From positions 124,001-188,000 of the forward strand of contig NZ_BDAX01000018.1 in NCBI RefSeq assembly GCF_001612665.1: a DNA stretch of 64,000 nt. The letters run 5' to 3'. Of the stretch, positions 17,767 through 26,555 are shown one piece after another. This stretch comes from Nocardia alba NBRC 108234 (GTDB lineage: Bacteria > Actinomycetota > Actinomycetes > Mycobacteriales > Mycobacteriaceae). Both the position numbers and the translations under genes were made by a program. The notes under the pieces are model-generated. The model was not told the origin of the DNA. It did not search any database and was given only the letters and a program-made list of their open reading frames with translations. The first letter of the stretch is position 1; the number at the start of each line of letters is the position of its first letter.

Positions 17767-18584
17767 CGAGCACACCTGTCCGCGTGGATCGCGTCGCGAT
17801 CACCGCCGAGAAACTGCAGAAGAAGATCGCCGCTGGGCGCGATGTCGTCGTGCTGGAGGTCCGCCGGTCCCCGCGCGCCATCGGGGAAGCGGGCCAACGC
17901 GTTCCGGGCGCCCACGCCGCCACCCTCGCCGATTTCGCCGGACCCGAGACCGAGACCTCCGGGACCTTTCCGCTGCCGTCGGCCGAGCAGATCCAGGCCG
18001 CGGTGCGGCGCTGGGGGATCACCTCGGACTCGATCGTGGTCACCTACAGCCCCGACGCCGCGGCAGTGGCCGCCCGCGCGTGGTGGACACTGCGCTGGGC
18101 CGGTGTCCCCGATGTGCGCTACCTCGACGGTGGCGCCGAAGCATGGGTCAGCGTCGGCGGCATCCTCACCGACGACATCGCCGCCGAGGGGGCGAGCGAC
18201 TTCGTCGTCAGCACCGGTTCGCTGCCCACACTCGATGCCGACGAGGCCACGGCACTGGCCCGCTCCGGTGTACTGCTCGATACGCGCGGCGCAGAGCCGT
18301 ACGCGCAGGGCCACATCCCCGGCGCCGGATACCTGCCCGGTGCGGCCAATCTGACCGAGGACGGGCTACTCAAGGACGACGAGGCGCTGCGTGCCCAGTA
18401 TCGCGAGCTCGGCGTCGAAGCGGACACCGCGGTGGGTCTGTACTGCGTGGTCGGTAACGCGGCGGCGCTGAGCGTGCTGGCATTGGCCAAGATCGGTGTG
18501 CCCGCCGGCTATTACGCGGGGTCGCTGTCGGAATACCGCACCGACCCGACCCGACTCATCGCCACCGGCGCCGACCGGGGCTGA
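17763..18584 (+). CDS. Tandem-rhodanese-domain sulfurtransferase
   Basis: 273 residues made of two rhodanese folds. An inactive N-terminal half contains RRSPRAIGEAGQRVPGAH and TYSPDAAAVAARAWWTL. The C-terminal half has LLDTRGAEPYAQGHIPGAGYLPGA and an active-site loop GLYCVVGNAAALSV with the persulfide-carrying Cys228. The loop lacks the usual G-x-R/T residues of thiosulfate or mercaptopyruvate sulfurtransferases, so donor preference cannot be read off. It moves sulfane sulfur from thiosulfate, mercaptopyruvate or a related donor to thiophilic acceptors. Ribosome site GGAAGG, nine bases before ATG. Single gene, preceded by the pseudoknot leader. Lying between importer B and the LysR/TauD region, it supports a sulfur role for the locus. 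Confidence 0.88.
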   Translation: MTSTPVRVDRVAITAEKLQKKIAAGRDVVVLEVRRSPRAIGEAGQRVPGAHAATLADFAGPETETSGTFPLPSAEQIQAAVRRWGITSDSIVVTYSPDAAAVAARAWWTLRWAGVPDVRYLDGGAEAWVSVGGILTDDIAAEGASDFVVSTGSLPTLDADEATALARSGVLLDTRGAEPYAQGHIPGAGYLPGAANLTEDGLLKDDEALRAQYRELGVEADTAVGLYCVVGNAAALSVLALAKIGVPAGYYAGSLSEYRTDPTRLIATGADRG

Positions 18585-18901
18585 GCGACCGATCTCCTCG
18601 ACCGGCGCGTGCCGAACACGCCGGTCGATCAGCCTCGGCCGATGCCACGGCATCGGTCGGCGACTGTGCGCGCGGTTCGGCTGCCGGACTCGTGCAGCCG
18701 CACAGCGTTGTTCGCACCCGTCGTGACCCGCAAGCTCGAGGCAGACCGTGTTCATCGCGGTCGGGCGAGGCAGTAGTCGGGCCGGGTCGCTTCCCACCAG
18801 CATCGAGGCACGACCTCCGCCTACCACCGCATCAGCGGCACCTGGCACACCCATGACCAGGCCGAGCGGCCGGCGAGTCATCCGAACCGTATCGAGGGTG
18901 G
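18585..18901. other. Intergenic region downstream of rhodanese, with two hairpins
   Basis: 317 bases between convergent genes. It contains a hairpin with 10-base perfect arms (18598-18607 and 18619-18628) and, eleven bases on, a second hairpin with 8-base perfect arms (18639-18646 and 18649-18656) extendable with a G-U pair. Neither has a T-run. They probably end the rhodanese and perhaps also the lysR transcripts. The remaining 240 bases show nothing I can interpret. Confidence 0.5.
18598..18656 (+). terminator. Double hairpin terminator candidate after rhodanese
   Basis: Two adjacent G/C-rich stem-loops starting 14 bases after the rhodanese stop codon. Arms: TCGACCGGCG/CGCCGGTCGA and CCGATGCC/GGCATCGG. 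Actinobacterial intrinsic terminators often lack the U-tract, as here. Confidence 0.5.
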
Positions 18902-19861
18902 TCAAGACGCGGCGCCGAGTTCGTCCGGTCGGGCGGGCAGCGCCGAGCGGTCGGCGACCACACCGCGCAGCACGTGCAGGGTCGCTCGGATATTGGGATC
19001 TCGTTGGCGGCCTTCGCGATAGGTGGCACAGATCGAACGACCGCCGAGGTCGAGGCCGTCGACGATCAGACGCTCGGCGCCGGGGGGAACGGCGAGCAGC
19101 GGGACCATCGCGGAGGCGACCTCGCTGGCGGCGAACTGGGCGACGTTCTGGGCGCCTTCCATCCGGTGTGCCACCTTCATGGTGAACCCGGCCGCCTCGG
19201 CGGCTCTGGCCGCGGCGGTGGCCAGCGCGCCGCCGGGAGGCGCGGTGATCCATGGCTCCTCGGCCAAGGCCGCGAGTCCGAACATCCGTACCCGCCGGTG
19301 CAGTCGTTCGGGGGCGAGCAGCACGATCGGATCGACCATGATCTCCTCGCTGACCAGCCCGGCCAGCGATTCCCCGCCGCCGAAGTGGTACCAGCAGGTG
19401 ATAGCCAGATCCAGCTCGCCGCGCCGCAGCGCGCGTACGGCGGGGACGGTGTCGATCTGTAGCACTCTGGTCCGCAGATCCGGGACATCGCGGCTGAGCC
19501 GCTGCACCATCGGCGCGATCAGTCCGGGGATGGAGATGGTGAAGCCGGATACGGTGATCCGCCCCGCGACGGTCTTGCCGGTGGCGGCGACAGCGCTGAC
19601 CGCCTCGTCCACGGCCGCCAGCACATGGCGGACGTGTTCGACGAGAACCTCACCGCCACGGGTGAGTCCGAAAGTGCGCCCGTCACGGCGGAACAGGATC
19701 ATTCCGATCTCGTCCTCGAGCACCCGAAGTTGTTGGGACACCGCGGAACTGGTGATGTTTCGCCGTTCGGCGACAGCGACGACCGTGCCGAGCTCGGCGA
19801 GATCACACAGGAACATCATGCGCCGTAAGTCGGGAATCCCGGTTTCTGCCTGTCGAGACAT
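18902..19861 (-). CDS. LysR-family transcriptional regulator
   Basis: 319 residues. The N-terminal winged HTH spans about residues 12-70: DLRRMMFLCDLAELGTVVAVAERRNITSSAVSQQL and DEIGMILFRRDGR. The rest is a periplasmic-binding-like effector domain beginning GRITVSGF. AAGGAG lies four bases before the ATG. It is divergent from nothing adjacent: the rhodanese ends toward it and the 20033-21355 LLM reads away in the same direction, upstream. LysR proteins of this type control sulfonate and xenobiotic-oxidation operons, so it may govern the rhodanese, LLM and TauD group; this is inference. It shares the overall layout of the second LysR at 46778-47683. Confidence 0.9.
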   Translation of the reverse strand: MSRQAETGIPDLRRMMFLCDLAELGTVVAVAERRNITSSAVSQQLRVLEDEIGMILFRRDGRTFGLTRGGEVLVEHVRHVLAAVDEAVSAVAATGKTVAGRITVSGFTISIPGLIAPMVQRLSRDVPDLRTRVLQIDTVPAVRALRRGELDLAITCWYHFGGGESLAGLVSEEIMVDPIVLLAPERLHRRVRMFGLAALAEEPWITAPPGGALATAAARAAEAAGFTMKVAHRMEGAQNVAQFAASEVASAMVPLLAVPPGAERLIVDGLDLGGRSICATYREGRQRDPNIRATLHVLRGVVADRSALPARPDELGAAS

Positions 19862-19901
19862 GTCACTCCTTGTCGCCCACCCTGGGCGTGCCTGATCGAC
19901 C

Positions 19902-19915
19902 CTGACGAACGTCAG
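19902..19915. promoter_or_regulatory. Short palindrome upstream of lysR
   Basis: CTGACGAACGTCAG, six-base perfect arms around AA, lies 40 bases upstream of the lysR ATG in the 171-base gap between lysR and the LLM gene. It could be an autoregulatory operator or the base of a terminator for the LLM gene. A small element like this may also be chance. Confidence 0.25.
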
Positions 19916-20032
19916 CGGGGACAGGAAGGATGGAGCGACCGCAAGAAAACGGCGCCGACCGGGAGTTCTGCGGCGGACACGACTGCAGAGATTACTCGCA
20001 TCCGAGGTCGGCCGCTATCCGAACGGCGCGGC

Positions 20033-21355
20033 TCACGTCGCCCGGGCGGGTTCGGCCAGGCCCAGGTTCTCCCGCAGGGTGGTCCCGGTGTACTCGGTGC
20101 GATAGATTCCGCGCCGCTGGAGTTCGGGCACGAGGTGGTCGACGATCTGCTCCAATCCCTGAGGGAAGACGTCGAAGTTGACGTTGAACCCGTCGGCCGC
20201 GCCCTGGGTGAACCACTCCTCGATCGAGTCGGCCACCTGTTCGGGAGTGCCGACGATGGTGCGGTGGCCGACGATATCGCGGGCCAGTAGTTCACGCACG
20301 GTCAGGTTCTCCTCCTTGGCCACGGTAAGGGTGGCGTTGGCGAAACCGACGCTGCGCGGTGTGCGGTCCGGGCGGTCGATCAGCTCCCAGGGCAGGGTCT
20401 TGTCCAGTTCCAGGCTGTCGGCGGGGACATCGAGACGGGTCGCCAGCCCGTGCAGGCCCGCCAGCTGGTCTTCGGCGGTGGTCAGTCCGTCCAGCCAGGC
20501 TCGACGCTGTTTCGCTTCGGCCTCGGTGCTGCCGAGCACGATGAACAGTCCTGGGAGCACGAGGATTTCGTCGGGACCGCGACCGTAGGCAGCCGCGCGC
20601 GCCTTGAGCGTGCGATAGAACTCCTGGCCAGACGCCAGGGTGTGCGCGGCGCTGAACACCGCGTCGGCGTGCTCGGCGGCCAGTTCGATGCCCTGCGGGG
20701 AACCACCGGCCTGCAACACCACCGGTCGTCCCTGGGGCGAGCGCGGGAACTGGAAGCGGGCCTTCAACCGGATGTGCTCACCATGGAAATCGACGGTGCC
20801 GACCTTGCTCTCGTCGACGAAGGTGCCGGTCCGCGGGTCGGCGACGAGTGCGTCGGGTGCCCACGAATCCCAGAGCTGTTTGATGACGGTGAAGGTCTCC
20901 GCCGCCCGCCCGTAGCGAACATCACGCTCGGGCAGCGCGGCCCTGCCGTACTGGGCCGCGGCTCCGGGCGACATGGTGGTGACGATATTGACCGCCGCCC
21001 GGCCGTCGGAGGCGAAGTCCAGCGAGGACGCCAACCGAGCGATGTCGTAGGGCTCACGATAGGTCGACGACACCGTGGCGACCAGTCCGACCCGACTGGT
21101 CACCCTGGCGGCCGCGACGAGCGGGACGAACGGATCGAAGGCGTTCCACGGCTTGGCGAAATCGGAACTGGCCAGGACATCGGCCAGGAACACCGCGTCG
21201 AGCAGGCCGCGTTCGGCGATCCTGGCCAGCTCCTCCCAGGCCGACAGATCGAGGAATTCGCGCGGGCGCGCGCTGAGTTGCCAGCCCGCCTGATGCCTGC
21301 CCAGGCCGTTGGAATTGACGTTCAGGTGCACATGTCGATCGCTCACCCACGCCAT
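20033..21355 (-). CDS. NtaA/SnaA/DszA-family FMNH2-dependent monooxygenase (440 aa)
   Basis: LLM protein: HVHLNVNSNGLGRHQAGW (first strand), LLDAVFLADVLASS, SLDFASDGRAAVNIVTT (111-127), VVLQAGGSPQGIELAAEHADAVFSA, and the tail RGIYRTEYTGTTLRENLGL. The frame is open to 21640, but family alignment supports ATG 21353-21355 or the GTG nine bases downstream; neither has a strong ribosome site. The phosphate-contact phrase is GAAAQYG rather than the usual 'ARNFG', a mild deviation. Divergent from the TauD-like dioxygenase gene, with which it shares a 269-base promoter region. Confidence 0.86.
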   Translation of the reverse strand: MAWVSDRHVHLNVNSNGLGRHQAGWQLSARPREFLDLSAWEELARIAERGLLDAVFLADVLASSDFAKPWNAFDPFVPLVAAARVTSRVGLVATVSSTYREPYDIARLASSLDFASDGRAAVNIVTTMSPGAAAQYGRAALPERDVRYGRAAETFTVIKQLWDSWAPDALVADPRTGTFVDESKVGTVDFHGEHIRLKARFQFPRSPQGRPVVLQAGGSPQGIELAAEHADAVFSAAHTLASGQEFYRTLKARAAAYGRGPDEILVLPGLFIVLGSTEAEAKQRRAWLDGLTTAEDQLAGLHGLATRLDVPADSLELDKTLPWELIDRPDRTPRSVGFANATLTVAKEENLTVRELLARDIVGHRTIVGTPEQVADSIEEWFTQGAADGFNVNFDVFPQGLEQIVDHLVPELQRRGIYRTEYTGTTLRENLGLAEPARAT

Positions 21356-21624
21356 TGAGCCAGTCGCGACGGGCCTTTCGACACGCAGCGCAGCTTTAGG
21401 TATCCCGTAGCCGAACACGCTGTAACCGCCGATTTCTCGCTGGCAGGCTATGCGGCCCTCAGTCCCTCGGGACAGGTCCTCGTGGGCCCGGCGAGGACGG
21501 ATTTCAAGCCCATCTTCATCGAAACTGTAGATAATCTTGCCGATCGCAAATCGTGGCCCGGCCCGCTGTCGGAAATAGACTGAATCGCACCTAATATTCA
21601 GAACAGATTCAGGTGGTGGGTCCG
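21356..21624. promoter_or_regulatory. Divergent promoter region between LLM and TauD-like genes
   Basis: 269 bases. It contains CTGAAT (21580-21585) and ATTCAG (21596-21601) as an inverted pair with a 10-base spacer, followed by a second direct ATTCAG copy at 21607-21612, 11 bases on. This pattern would suit a LysR-type site. TAATAT at 21592-21597 may be the -10 element of the TauD gene, giving a leader of about 20 bases that includes AGGTGG. AGACTGAATCGC (21577-21588) resembles a sequence upstream of importer B. Confidence 0.4.
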
Positions 21625-22566
21625 ATGACAGTCCTGACAACAGAAAACAGCGCGGCCGAATCGACGATTACCGTGCTTCCGCAATCCGGTTACACCGGTG
21701 CGGAGATAACCGGTGTCGACCTCGCCGACAACCTTTCCGAAGAGGTGGTCGGCGAAATCCGCCGAGCCCTGCTGAAGTGGAAGGTAGTATTCTTCCGGGA
21801 TCAGACGATCGGGCACGCCGAACAGATCGCTTTCGCACGCCGATTCGGCAAGGTGACGCCCGCCCATCCCTACGAGGAGCACCCGCCGAAGGGATTTCCG
21901 GAGATCCTGCCGATCGACAGCCGCCGCTACGACGAGCTGTACGGACGCAAACGCACCTCCTACGACAGCAGCTGGCATACCGATGTGACGGCGCTGGTGA
22001 ATCCGCCCGCGTTCTCCGTGCTGCGCGCCGACATTCTGCCGCCCTACGGTGGCGACACCGCGTGGACGAATCTCGTTGCGGCCTATGAGAATCTGCCCGC
22101 CGAACTGCGCGCGTTCGCTGATGTGCTCGACGCCGAACACACCTTCGAGACCAGGGCCTCGCGGGGCAGCTCCCGTGCCGACGTGCTCGCCGCCAAGCCG
22201 CTGCGCAGTTTCCATCCGGTGGTGCGGGTGCACCCGGAGACCGGCGAGCGGGCGCTGTTCGTGAGCCCCGGTTTCACCCGCAAGGCCAAGAATCTGCGCA
22301 ATCTGGGTCCACGGCTGAGTTCAGCGCTGCTCGAGGCCCTGTGGGAGGAAGCGACCCGCACCGAGTACACCGTGCGTTTCCGATGGCAGCCCGGCAGTGT
22401 GGCGTTCTGGGATAACCGCGCCACCGCCCATCTGGCGATTCCCGATGCCGGACATCTCGGCCACGACCGGGTGCTCTACCGGGTCACCATCGAGGGCGAC
22501 ATCCCACGCGGTGTGGACGGGCGCGAGTCGGAATCGGTCGAAGGCGACCCGTTCTACGGCGCCTGA
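21625..22566 (+). CDS. TauD/TfdA-family 2-oxoglutarate-dependent dioxygenase (sulfonate or alkylsulfate type)
   Basis: 313 residues from ATG 21625 (AGGTGG eight bases before). Iron ligands are His118 and Asp120 in SSWHTDVTA and His269 in WDNRATAHLAI. The 2-oxoglutarate-binding Arg is Arg282 or Arg286 in HDRVLYRVTI. The length and the 'GYTGAEITGVDL' N-terminus fit taurine dioxygenase and alkylsulfatase AtsK relatives. Known chemistry: hydroxylation of the carbon next to a sulfonate or sulfate group, with release of sulfite or sulfate. It is one of the strongest pointers to a sulfur function for this locus; the precise substrate (taurine, another sulfonate, an alkyl sulfate, or a non-sulfur compound such as 2,4-D in TfdA) is not determined. 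Confidence 0.87.
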   Translation: MTVLTTENSAAESTITVLPQSGYTGAEITGVDLADNLSEEVVGEIRRALLKWKVVFFRDQTIGHAEQIAFARRFGKVTPAHPYEEHPPKGFPEILPIDSRRYDELYGRKRTSYDSSWHTDVTALVNPPAFSVLRADILPPYGGDTAWTNLVAAYENLPAELRAFADVLDAEHTFETRASRGSSRADVLAAKPLRSFHPVVRVHPETGERALFVSPGFTRKAKNLRNLGPRLSSALLEALWEEATRTEYTVRFRWQPGSVAFWDNRATAHLAIPDAGHLGHDRVLYRVTIEGDIPRGVDGRESESVEGDPFYGA

Positions 22567-22574
22567 GCGCTGCC

Positions 22575-22618
22575 CGCGATCGAGGCCGCAATCTCTTCGG
22601 GTTGCGGCCTCGATCGCG
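22575..22618. terminator. Bidirectional terminator hairpin, 17-base perfect arms
   Basis: Arms 22575-22591 and 22602-22618 are perfectly complementary, with a 10-base loop TCTCTTCGGG and TTGT following. It sits eight bases after the TauD-like stop and ten bases before the stop of the convergent DszC-like gene, so it can serve both. Confidence 0.85.
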
Positions 22619-22627
22619 TTGTCGCTC

Positions 22628-23836
22628 TCAGAAGAAGCCGACGGTGGGCAAGGGGGCGTCGTTGACGACCGCGTCGCCGATCGCACGCGCCTTGAACGCT
22701 GTCGGGTTGTGCGAGAACAGGGTTCGTAGGTTGCGCCAGTGGCGGTCGAGGTGGGTCGACCGGCGGATCGCCGACGCCCCGCCGACGCCGTAGAGCTCGC
22801 CCGCCGCCCGCAACGCGATCTCCTCGACCCCCACTTTGACCCTCGCCGCCGCCAGCGAAGCCGCCCGCTCGAGGTCGTTGTCGACTCGGCCGTGGGCGTG
22901 CGCGTGGTCGACGGCGCGGCCCAGAGTATCGGCCGCGGCCAGCACTGCGGCCTCCACCAGGAAAGCAGCCGAGGACAATTCGCCCACGATCTGCAGCAAC
23001 TGCGGGTCTTCGCGCGACTCGTCCGCGTTGCCCCACGTGTAGGAACGTGGCCGGTCGCGCAACAATGCCGCCGCGTCCGCGGTGACCGCGCGCAGAATGC
23101 CGGCGGCGATCGCGTGCAACAGCAGTTGCGGCTGGGCGCCGCCGGGTCGCCGGTCGGAGCCGACGGGCCGGAACGGCAGCAACTCCGACGGTTCGACCAG
23201 CACATTGTCCAAAATGGTTGTGCCCGTTGCGGTGTGGCGCTGGCCGAGGCCGTCCCAGTCGTCGGCGTGCACCACGCCGGCCCGGTCGGCGGGGATGAGC
23301 GCGCTGATCTGACCGCCGCCCTCGTCGTTGGCGGTAATACGCAGGTAGTCCGAGTACAGGCTGCCGGTGCTGTAGAACTTGCGGCCGTTCAGCCGGAAAT
23401 TCTCGCCATCGGGCAGCAGGGTGGTGTCGAAGTTGTATACGCCGACCCGATTCTCGAGCTCGGAACTGGCGCCGCCGAACAGCTTTCCGGCAACCACTTC
23501 CTCGCGCCAGGGCCGATCCCGATATTCCGCTGGATCACGGCGCAGCTCCTCGACGAAGCCGTAGTGGATGCGCAGAATATGGGGCACATCGGGGTCTGCC
23601 TCGCCGAGCCGGATCAGCAGCTCGAACAGCTCCCTGGTGCTGTATCCGCCGCCACCGTCGGCGGCGGGCACCCGCACCGCGCCGAGGCGGAGCTCGCGGA
23701 TGAGCCGCAACGCCAGGTCCGGTCGCTCCGTGGGAGCGTCGAGACGGCGGCGCGCGTCCTGGGCTATCGCCTCGATCGCCTCCCGCAATCGCGGTGAATC
23801 GAGGGAGGCGGGGCCGGGTGCGGCAGTCGTGGTCAT
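22628..23836 (-). CDS. DszC/SfnB-like flavin monooxygenase (acyl-CoA-dehydrogenase fold)
   Basis: 402 residues from ATG 23834-23836. It has N-terminal helices, a central beta domain with GRKFYSTGSLYSDYL (151-165) and DDWDGLGQRHTATGTT (192-207), and a C-terminal helical domain with HLDRHWRNLRTLFSHNP. The 'STGS-x-x-x-DY' and 'DWDG-x-GQR-x-T-x-(S/T)GT' phrases are those of dibenzothiophene monooxygenase DszC and SfnB, and differ from true acyl-CoA dehydrogenases, which have a catalytic Glu and CoA contacts. Such enzymes use FMNH2 and O2 to oxidise sulfides, sulfones or N-compounds. It is divergent from the short/long LLM pair at 24102-26359. Confidence 0.87.
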   Translation of the reverse strand: MTTTAAPGPASLDSPRLREAIEAIAQDARRRLDAPTERPDLALRLIRELRLGAVRVPAADGGGGYSTRELFELLIRLGEADPDVPHILRIHYGFVEELRRDPAEYRDRPWREEVVAGKLFGGASSELENRVGVYNFDTTLLPDGENFRLNGRKFYSTGSLYSDYLRITANDEGGGQISALIPADRAGVVHADDWDGLGQRHTATGTTILDNVLVEPSELLPFRPVGSDRRPGGAQPQLLLHAIAAGILRAVTADAAALLRDRPRSYTWGNADESREDPQLLQIVGELSSAAFLVEAAVLAAADTLGRAVDHAHAHGRVDNDLERAASLAAARVKVGVEEIALRAAGELYGVGGASAIRRSTHLDRHWRNLRTLFSHNPTAFKARAIGDAVVNDAPLPTVGFF

Positions 23837-24101
23837 GGCGATCAGTATGTGAGCGCGGGAAAGCGCGGACAATACTTTTCTTACCTGTAATTCATACAGT
23901 GATCGTGTAGCGACGGAGGGTGCGTGTGTGAAGCGCAGCTGGATGATCGTGTTTCGAGCGTGGTGAGGAGAATACTTCTCCGCACTTCATACCGATTGTA
24001 AAGTCACACTATCTGATACACCCGCACCGATCCGGCACCATCGTGCGTAATTCCGGCGCGCTCGATCGTTGGTTCTTTCGATGAGAAATGGGAGGTCGAG
24101 C
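23837..24101. promoter_or_regulatory. Divergent promoter region, DszC-like / LLM pair
   Basis: 265 bases, markedly A/T-richer than the genes. An inverted repeat CTGTA (23885-23889) and TACAG (23895-23899) around ATTCA fits the short dyads LysR proteins bind. The bases 23893-23902, read leftward, are TCACTGTATG, identical to 17444-17453 upstream of importer B and rhodanese. Confidence 0.4.
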
Positions 24102-25046
24102 ATGACGCTGGTCGTCGGTGTGGAGATTTCGGACAGTCAACTCGCGCGAACAGTCGGCACCGGCTTCGACCATGTGCCGGAGTTACTCGACGCTGCCGGG
24201 ATCGGCTACGTCGCCCTCGGGGCCGATCGAGCGACCGGTACCGCCGAGTCGCTGAGCCCGGCGATCGTGGGCACCCTGTTCGCCCGTCACAGTCATCGAC
24301 TCGGCATCGTCGCGGCGGCCTCCCCGCAGCGCGACCATCCCTACAACATCGCTCGGCGCCTCGCCTCCCTCGATCACATCGCCCACGGTCGCGCGGGCTG
24401 GCTCGCCCTGCGCGAAGACCGCGCCACTACCCTCGGCCAGGCCGAACGCGGCAGCTGGAACCGACAGCGATCACTCGGCGCCGTCCAGTTGGCCGACGCG
24501 GTCACCGCGACGCGGGCCCTGTGGCGAACCTGGCCGATCGAAACCCTGACCGGCACTGCGGATCTCCCTGTTCGCTATGCCGACCACACCGGCGTGTACC
24601 CGACCACGGGACCACTCAACGTACCCACCACCCCGCAGGGCGAACCGGTTGTCTGGTGGCGCTACGAGCGCGGCGACGACCCTGCCCTGCTAGCCGTCGC
24701 CGATGTCGTGACCGCCACCCTCGACGAGATAGCCGCCGCCCGCGCCGGCCTTCCCGAGTCGGTACACCTGCACGTGCGGCTCGACGCGGGCCCGGCACTG
24801 GCCGACGTCGATCGCGCAACGCTCACCGAGCTCGCGGCGCGCCCGGATATTCACGGTGTGCTGATCCGGCTCGACCTGTCCGCCGCGGCGGACTTCGTCG
24901 AACGCACCCTGCCCGCCCTGGCCGACGCCGGTCTCGTGCGTCTGCGCGAGAGCGACGCAACAGCCACGCTGCGTGCCCATCTCGGCATCGCCCGCCGCGC
25001 CGAACCCGATCTGAACCGGCATCGGCCCGTCTTCGTCGCTTCGTGA
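24102..25046 (+). CDS. Short, divergent LLM-family protein (314 aa), possibly non-catalytic
   Basis: ATG 24102 with GGGAGG ribosome site. The protein has LLM landmarks (HPYNIARRLASLDHIAHGRAGW at 79-100, then TTGPLNVPTTPQGEPVVWW) but is 100-150 residues shorter than its paralogues. The residues that follow GRAGW are LALRED rather than NVVTT, and there is no ARNFG phosphate contact. The second half lacks the insertion that closes the active site. It ends 14 bases before a full-length LLM gene on the same strand. The arrangement suggests a non-catalytic partner subunit, as LuxB is to LuxA, or a decaying gene. Codon use looks normal and the frame is intact. Confidence 0.75.
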   Translation: MTLVVGVEISDSQLARTVGTGFDHVPELLDAAGIGYVALGADRATGTAESLSPAIVGTLFARHSHRLGIVAAASPQRDHPYNIARRLASLDHIAHGRAGWLALREDRATTLGQAERGSWNRQRSLGAVQLADAVTATRALWRTWPIETLTGTADLPVRYADHTGVYPTTGPLNVPTTPQGEPVVWWRYERGDDPALLAVADVVTATLDEIAAARAGLPESVHLHVRLDAGPALADVDRATLTELAARPDIHGVLIRLDLSAAADFVERTLPALADAGLVRLRESDATATLRAHLGIARRAEPDLNRHRPVFVAS

Positions 25047-25060
25047 AGGGACCACTACCA

Positions 25061-26359
25061 ATGAGCCGCGCCCACGTCATCCTCAATGTGAATGTGCTCG
25101 ACCTCGGCATCAGCGGAGCCGCGCTGGAATTGTCCGGGTTGCCGAAGGATACAGTCGTCTCCGGCGACTACTATGCCGAGATCGGCCGGATCGCCGAACG
25201 CGGCACCCTCGACGCGTATTTTCTCGCCGACAACCCGGCTGTGCGCGAAGACCCGCGACTCAAGCCCGGTCGCGCGCTGGAGCCGACCACCATCCTGGCC
25301 ACCGTCGCCGCCGCGACCACTCATCTGGGACTGATCGGCACGCTGTCGACCACCTTCAACGATCCGGTGGAACTGGCCGAGCGCCTGCTCAGCCTCGACC
25401 ACCTCAGCGGGGGGCGCGCCGCCTGGAACGCGGTGACCACCTACAACCCCGGTGCGGGCGGAAACTTCGGCCTCACCGCAGTGCCGAGCCGAGCCGAGCG
25501 CTATTCGCGCGCCCACGAATTCGTCGACGCCGTGACCGCGCTGTGGCAGGGAGCAGTCGACGGCCGCGATATCGACCACCGCGGCGCGCATTTCACGATC
25601 TCCGGGCGACTCCCGCTCGGGCCTTCGCCGCAGGGACACCCCTTGATCGTGCAGGCAGGCGGATCGCCTCAGGGCCGGGAACTGGCGGGCCGCACCGCGA
25701 ACGCGGTGTTCAGCGCCGAACTCTCGCTCGCGGCCGGCATCGAACACTACGAGCAGGTCAAGCAGATCGCGACCGGACACGGCCGCGGGCGCGACGAGGT
25801 GGCGATCCTGCCCGGCCTGATCACCATCATCGGCAGCACCCATGCCGAAGCCGTCGCACGCTACGAGCGTGCCCGCGATCAACTCGGGCCCATCCACGAA
25901 CTCCGCAGGCTCGGCGCGGTCCTGGCCCACGACCTGGTCCCCTACTACCTCGACGAGCCGTTCCCTGCCGAGGTACTGGCCGATCTTCCCGATCCCGACG
26001 GATTCACCGCTTCGCTCGGCTTCCGTGAGTCGGTCGTGCGCGGTATCGGCGATCGCATCGGGGCCACGGGTGGCCGATACACACTGCGCGAGGCCATCGC
26101 CGAGTTCGGCGACGGCGGTCACCGCCGGATCATCGGCGCACCGGAGGAAGTAGCCGACACGATCGAACAGTGGTTCCGCGCGGGCGCGGCGGATGGTTTC
26201 AACCTGATGCCCGACGCCTTCAGCTCCGGCTTGGAGATCTTCGTCGACGAAGTGGTCCCGATTTTGCGTCGGCGCGGTCTGTTCCGGCACGAATACACCG
26301 AATCAACTCTTCGCGCCCGCTTCGGCTCGATCGAGGAACGGGCGCGAACAGCGGTGTGA
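25061..26359 (+). CDS. NtaA/SnaA/DszA-family FMNH2-dependent monooxygenase (432 aa)
   Basis: ATG 25061 after GAAGGG, 14 bases downstream of the short LLM gene. Conserved points: HVILNVNVLDLG, DAYFLADNPAVRED, SLDHLSGGRAAWNAVTT (111-127), GAGGNFG, LIVQAGGSPQGRELAGRTANAVFSAE, HRRIIGAPEEVADTIEQWFRAGAADGF and the tail RGLFRHEYTESTLRARFG. It is closest in phrase to the 43954-45297 and 20033-21355 proteins of this window. Likely catalytic partner of the short protein upstream. Confidence 0.88.
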   Translation: MSRAHVILNVNVLDLGISGAALELSGLPKDTVVSGDYYAEIGRIAERGTLDAYFLADNPAVREDPRLKPGRALEPTTILATVAAATTHLGLIGTLSTTFNDPVELAERLLSLDHLSGGRAAWNAVTTYNPGAGGNFGLTAVPSRAERYSRAHEFVDAVTALWQGAVDGRDIDHRGAHFTISGRLPLGPSPQGHPLIVQAGGSPQGRELAGRTANAVFSAELSLAAGIEHYEQVKQIATGHGRGRDEVAILPGLITIIGSTHAEAVARYERARDQLGPIHELRRLGAVLAHDLVPYYLDEPFPAEVLADLPDPDGFTASLGFRESVVRGIGDRIGATGGRYTLREAIAEFGDGGHRRIIGAPEEVADTIEQWFRAGAADGFNLMPDAFSSGLEIFVDEVVPILRRRGLFRHEYTESTLRARFGSIEERARTAV

Positions 26360-26555
26360 AAGTCGGGCCCGCTGGACACCGTCTATCGCTCATTCGGTGA
26401 CGTGCGCCCCGCTCAGAAGCTGCCCGAAATGCTCGCCACCACGAACTGATCGGTGTGGTGCCGAATGAACGCGTGAAGAAGAAGCCGTATCGGTCGGGAC
26501 ACGCGCCCGTGTGACGACAGGGAAAAGGCGGTCGGATTCACTAGTGTCCGGGGTC

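Noticed and set aside
24521..25060. Long N-terminal extension in frame with the 25061 LLM gene
   Set aside because: The extension lies in the alternative frame of the short LLM gene, is Arg/Pro/His-rich like GC-rich shadow frames, and the ATG at 25061 has a good ribosome site and family-like start.
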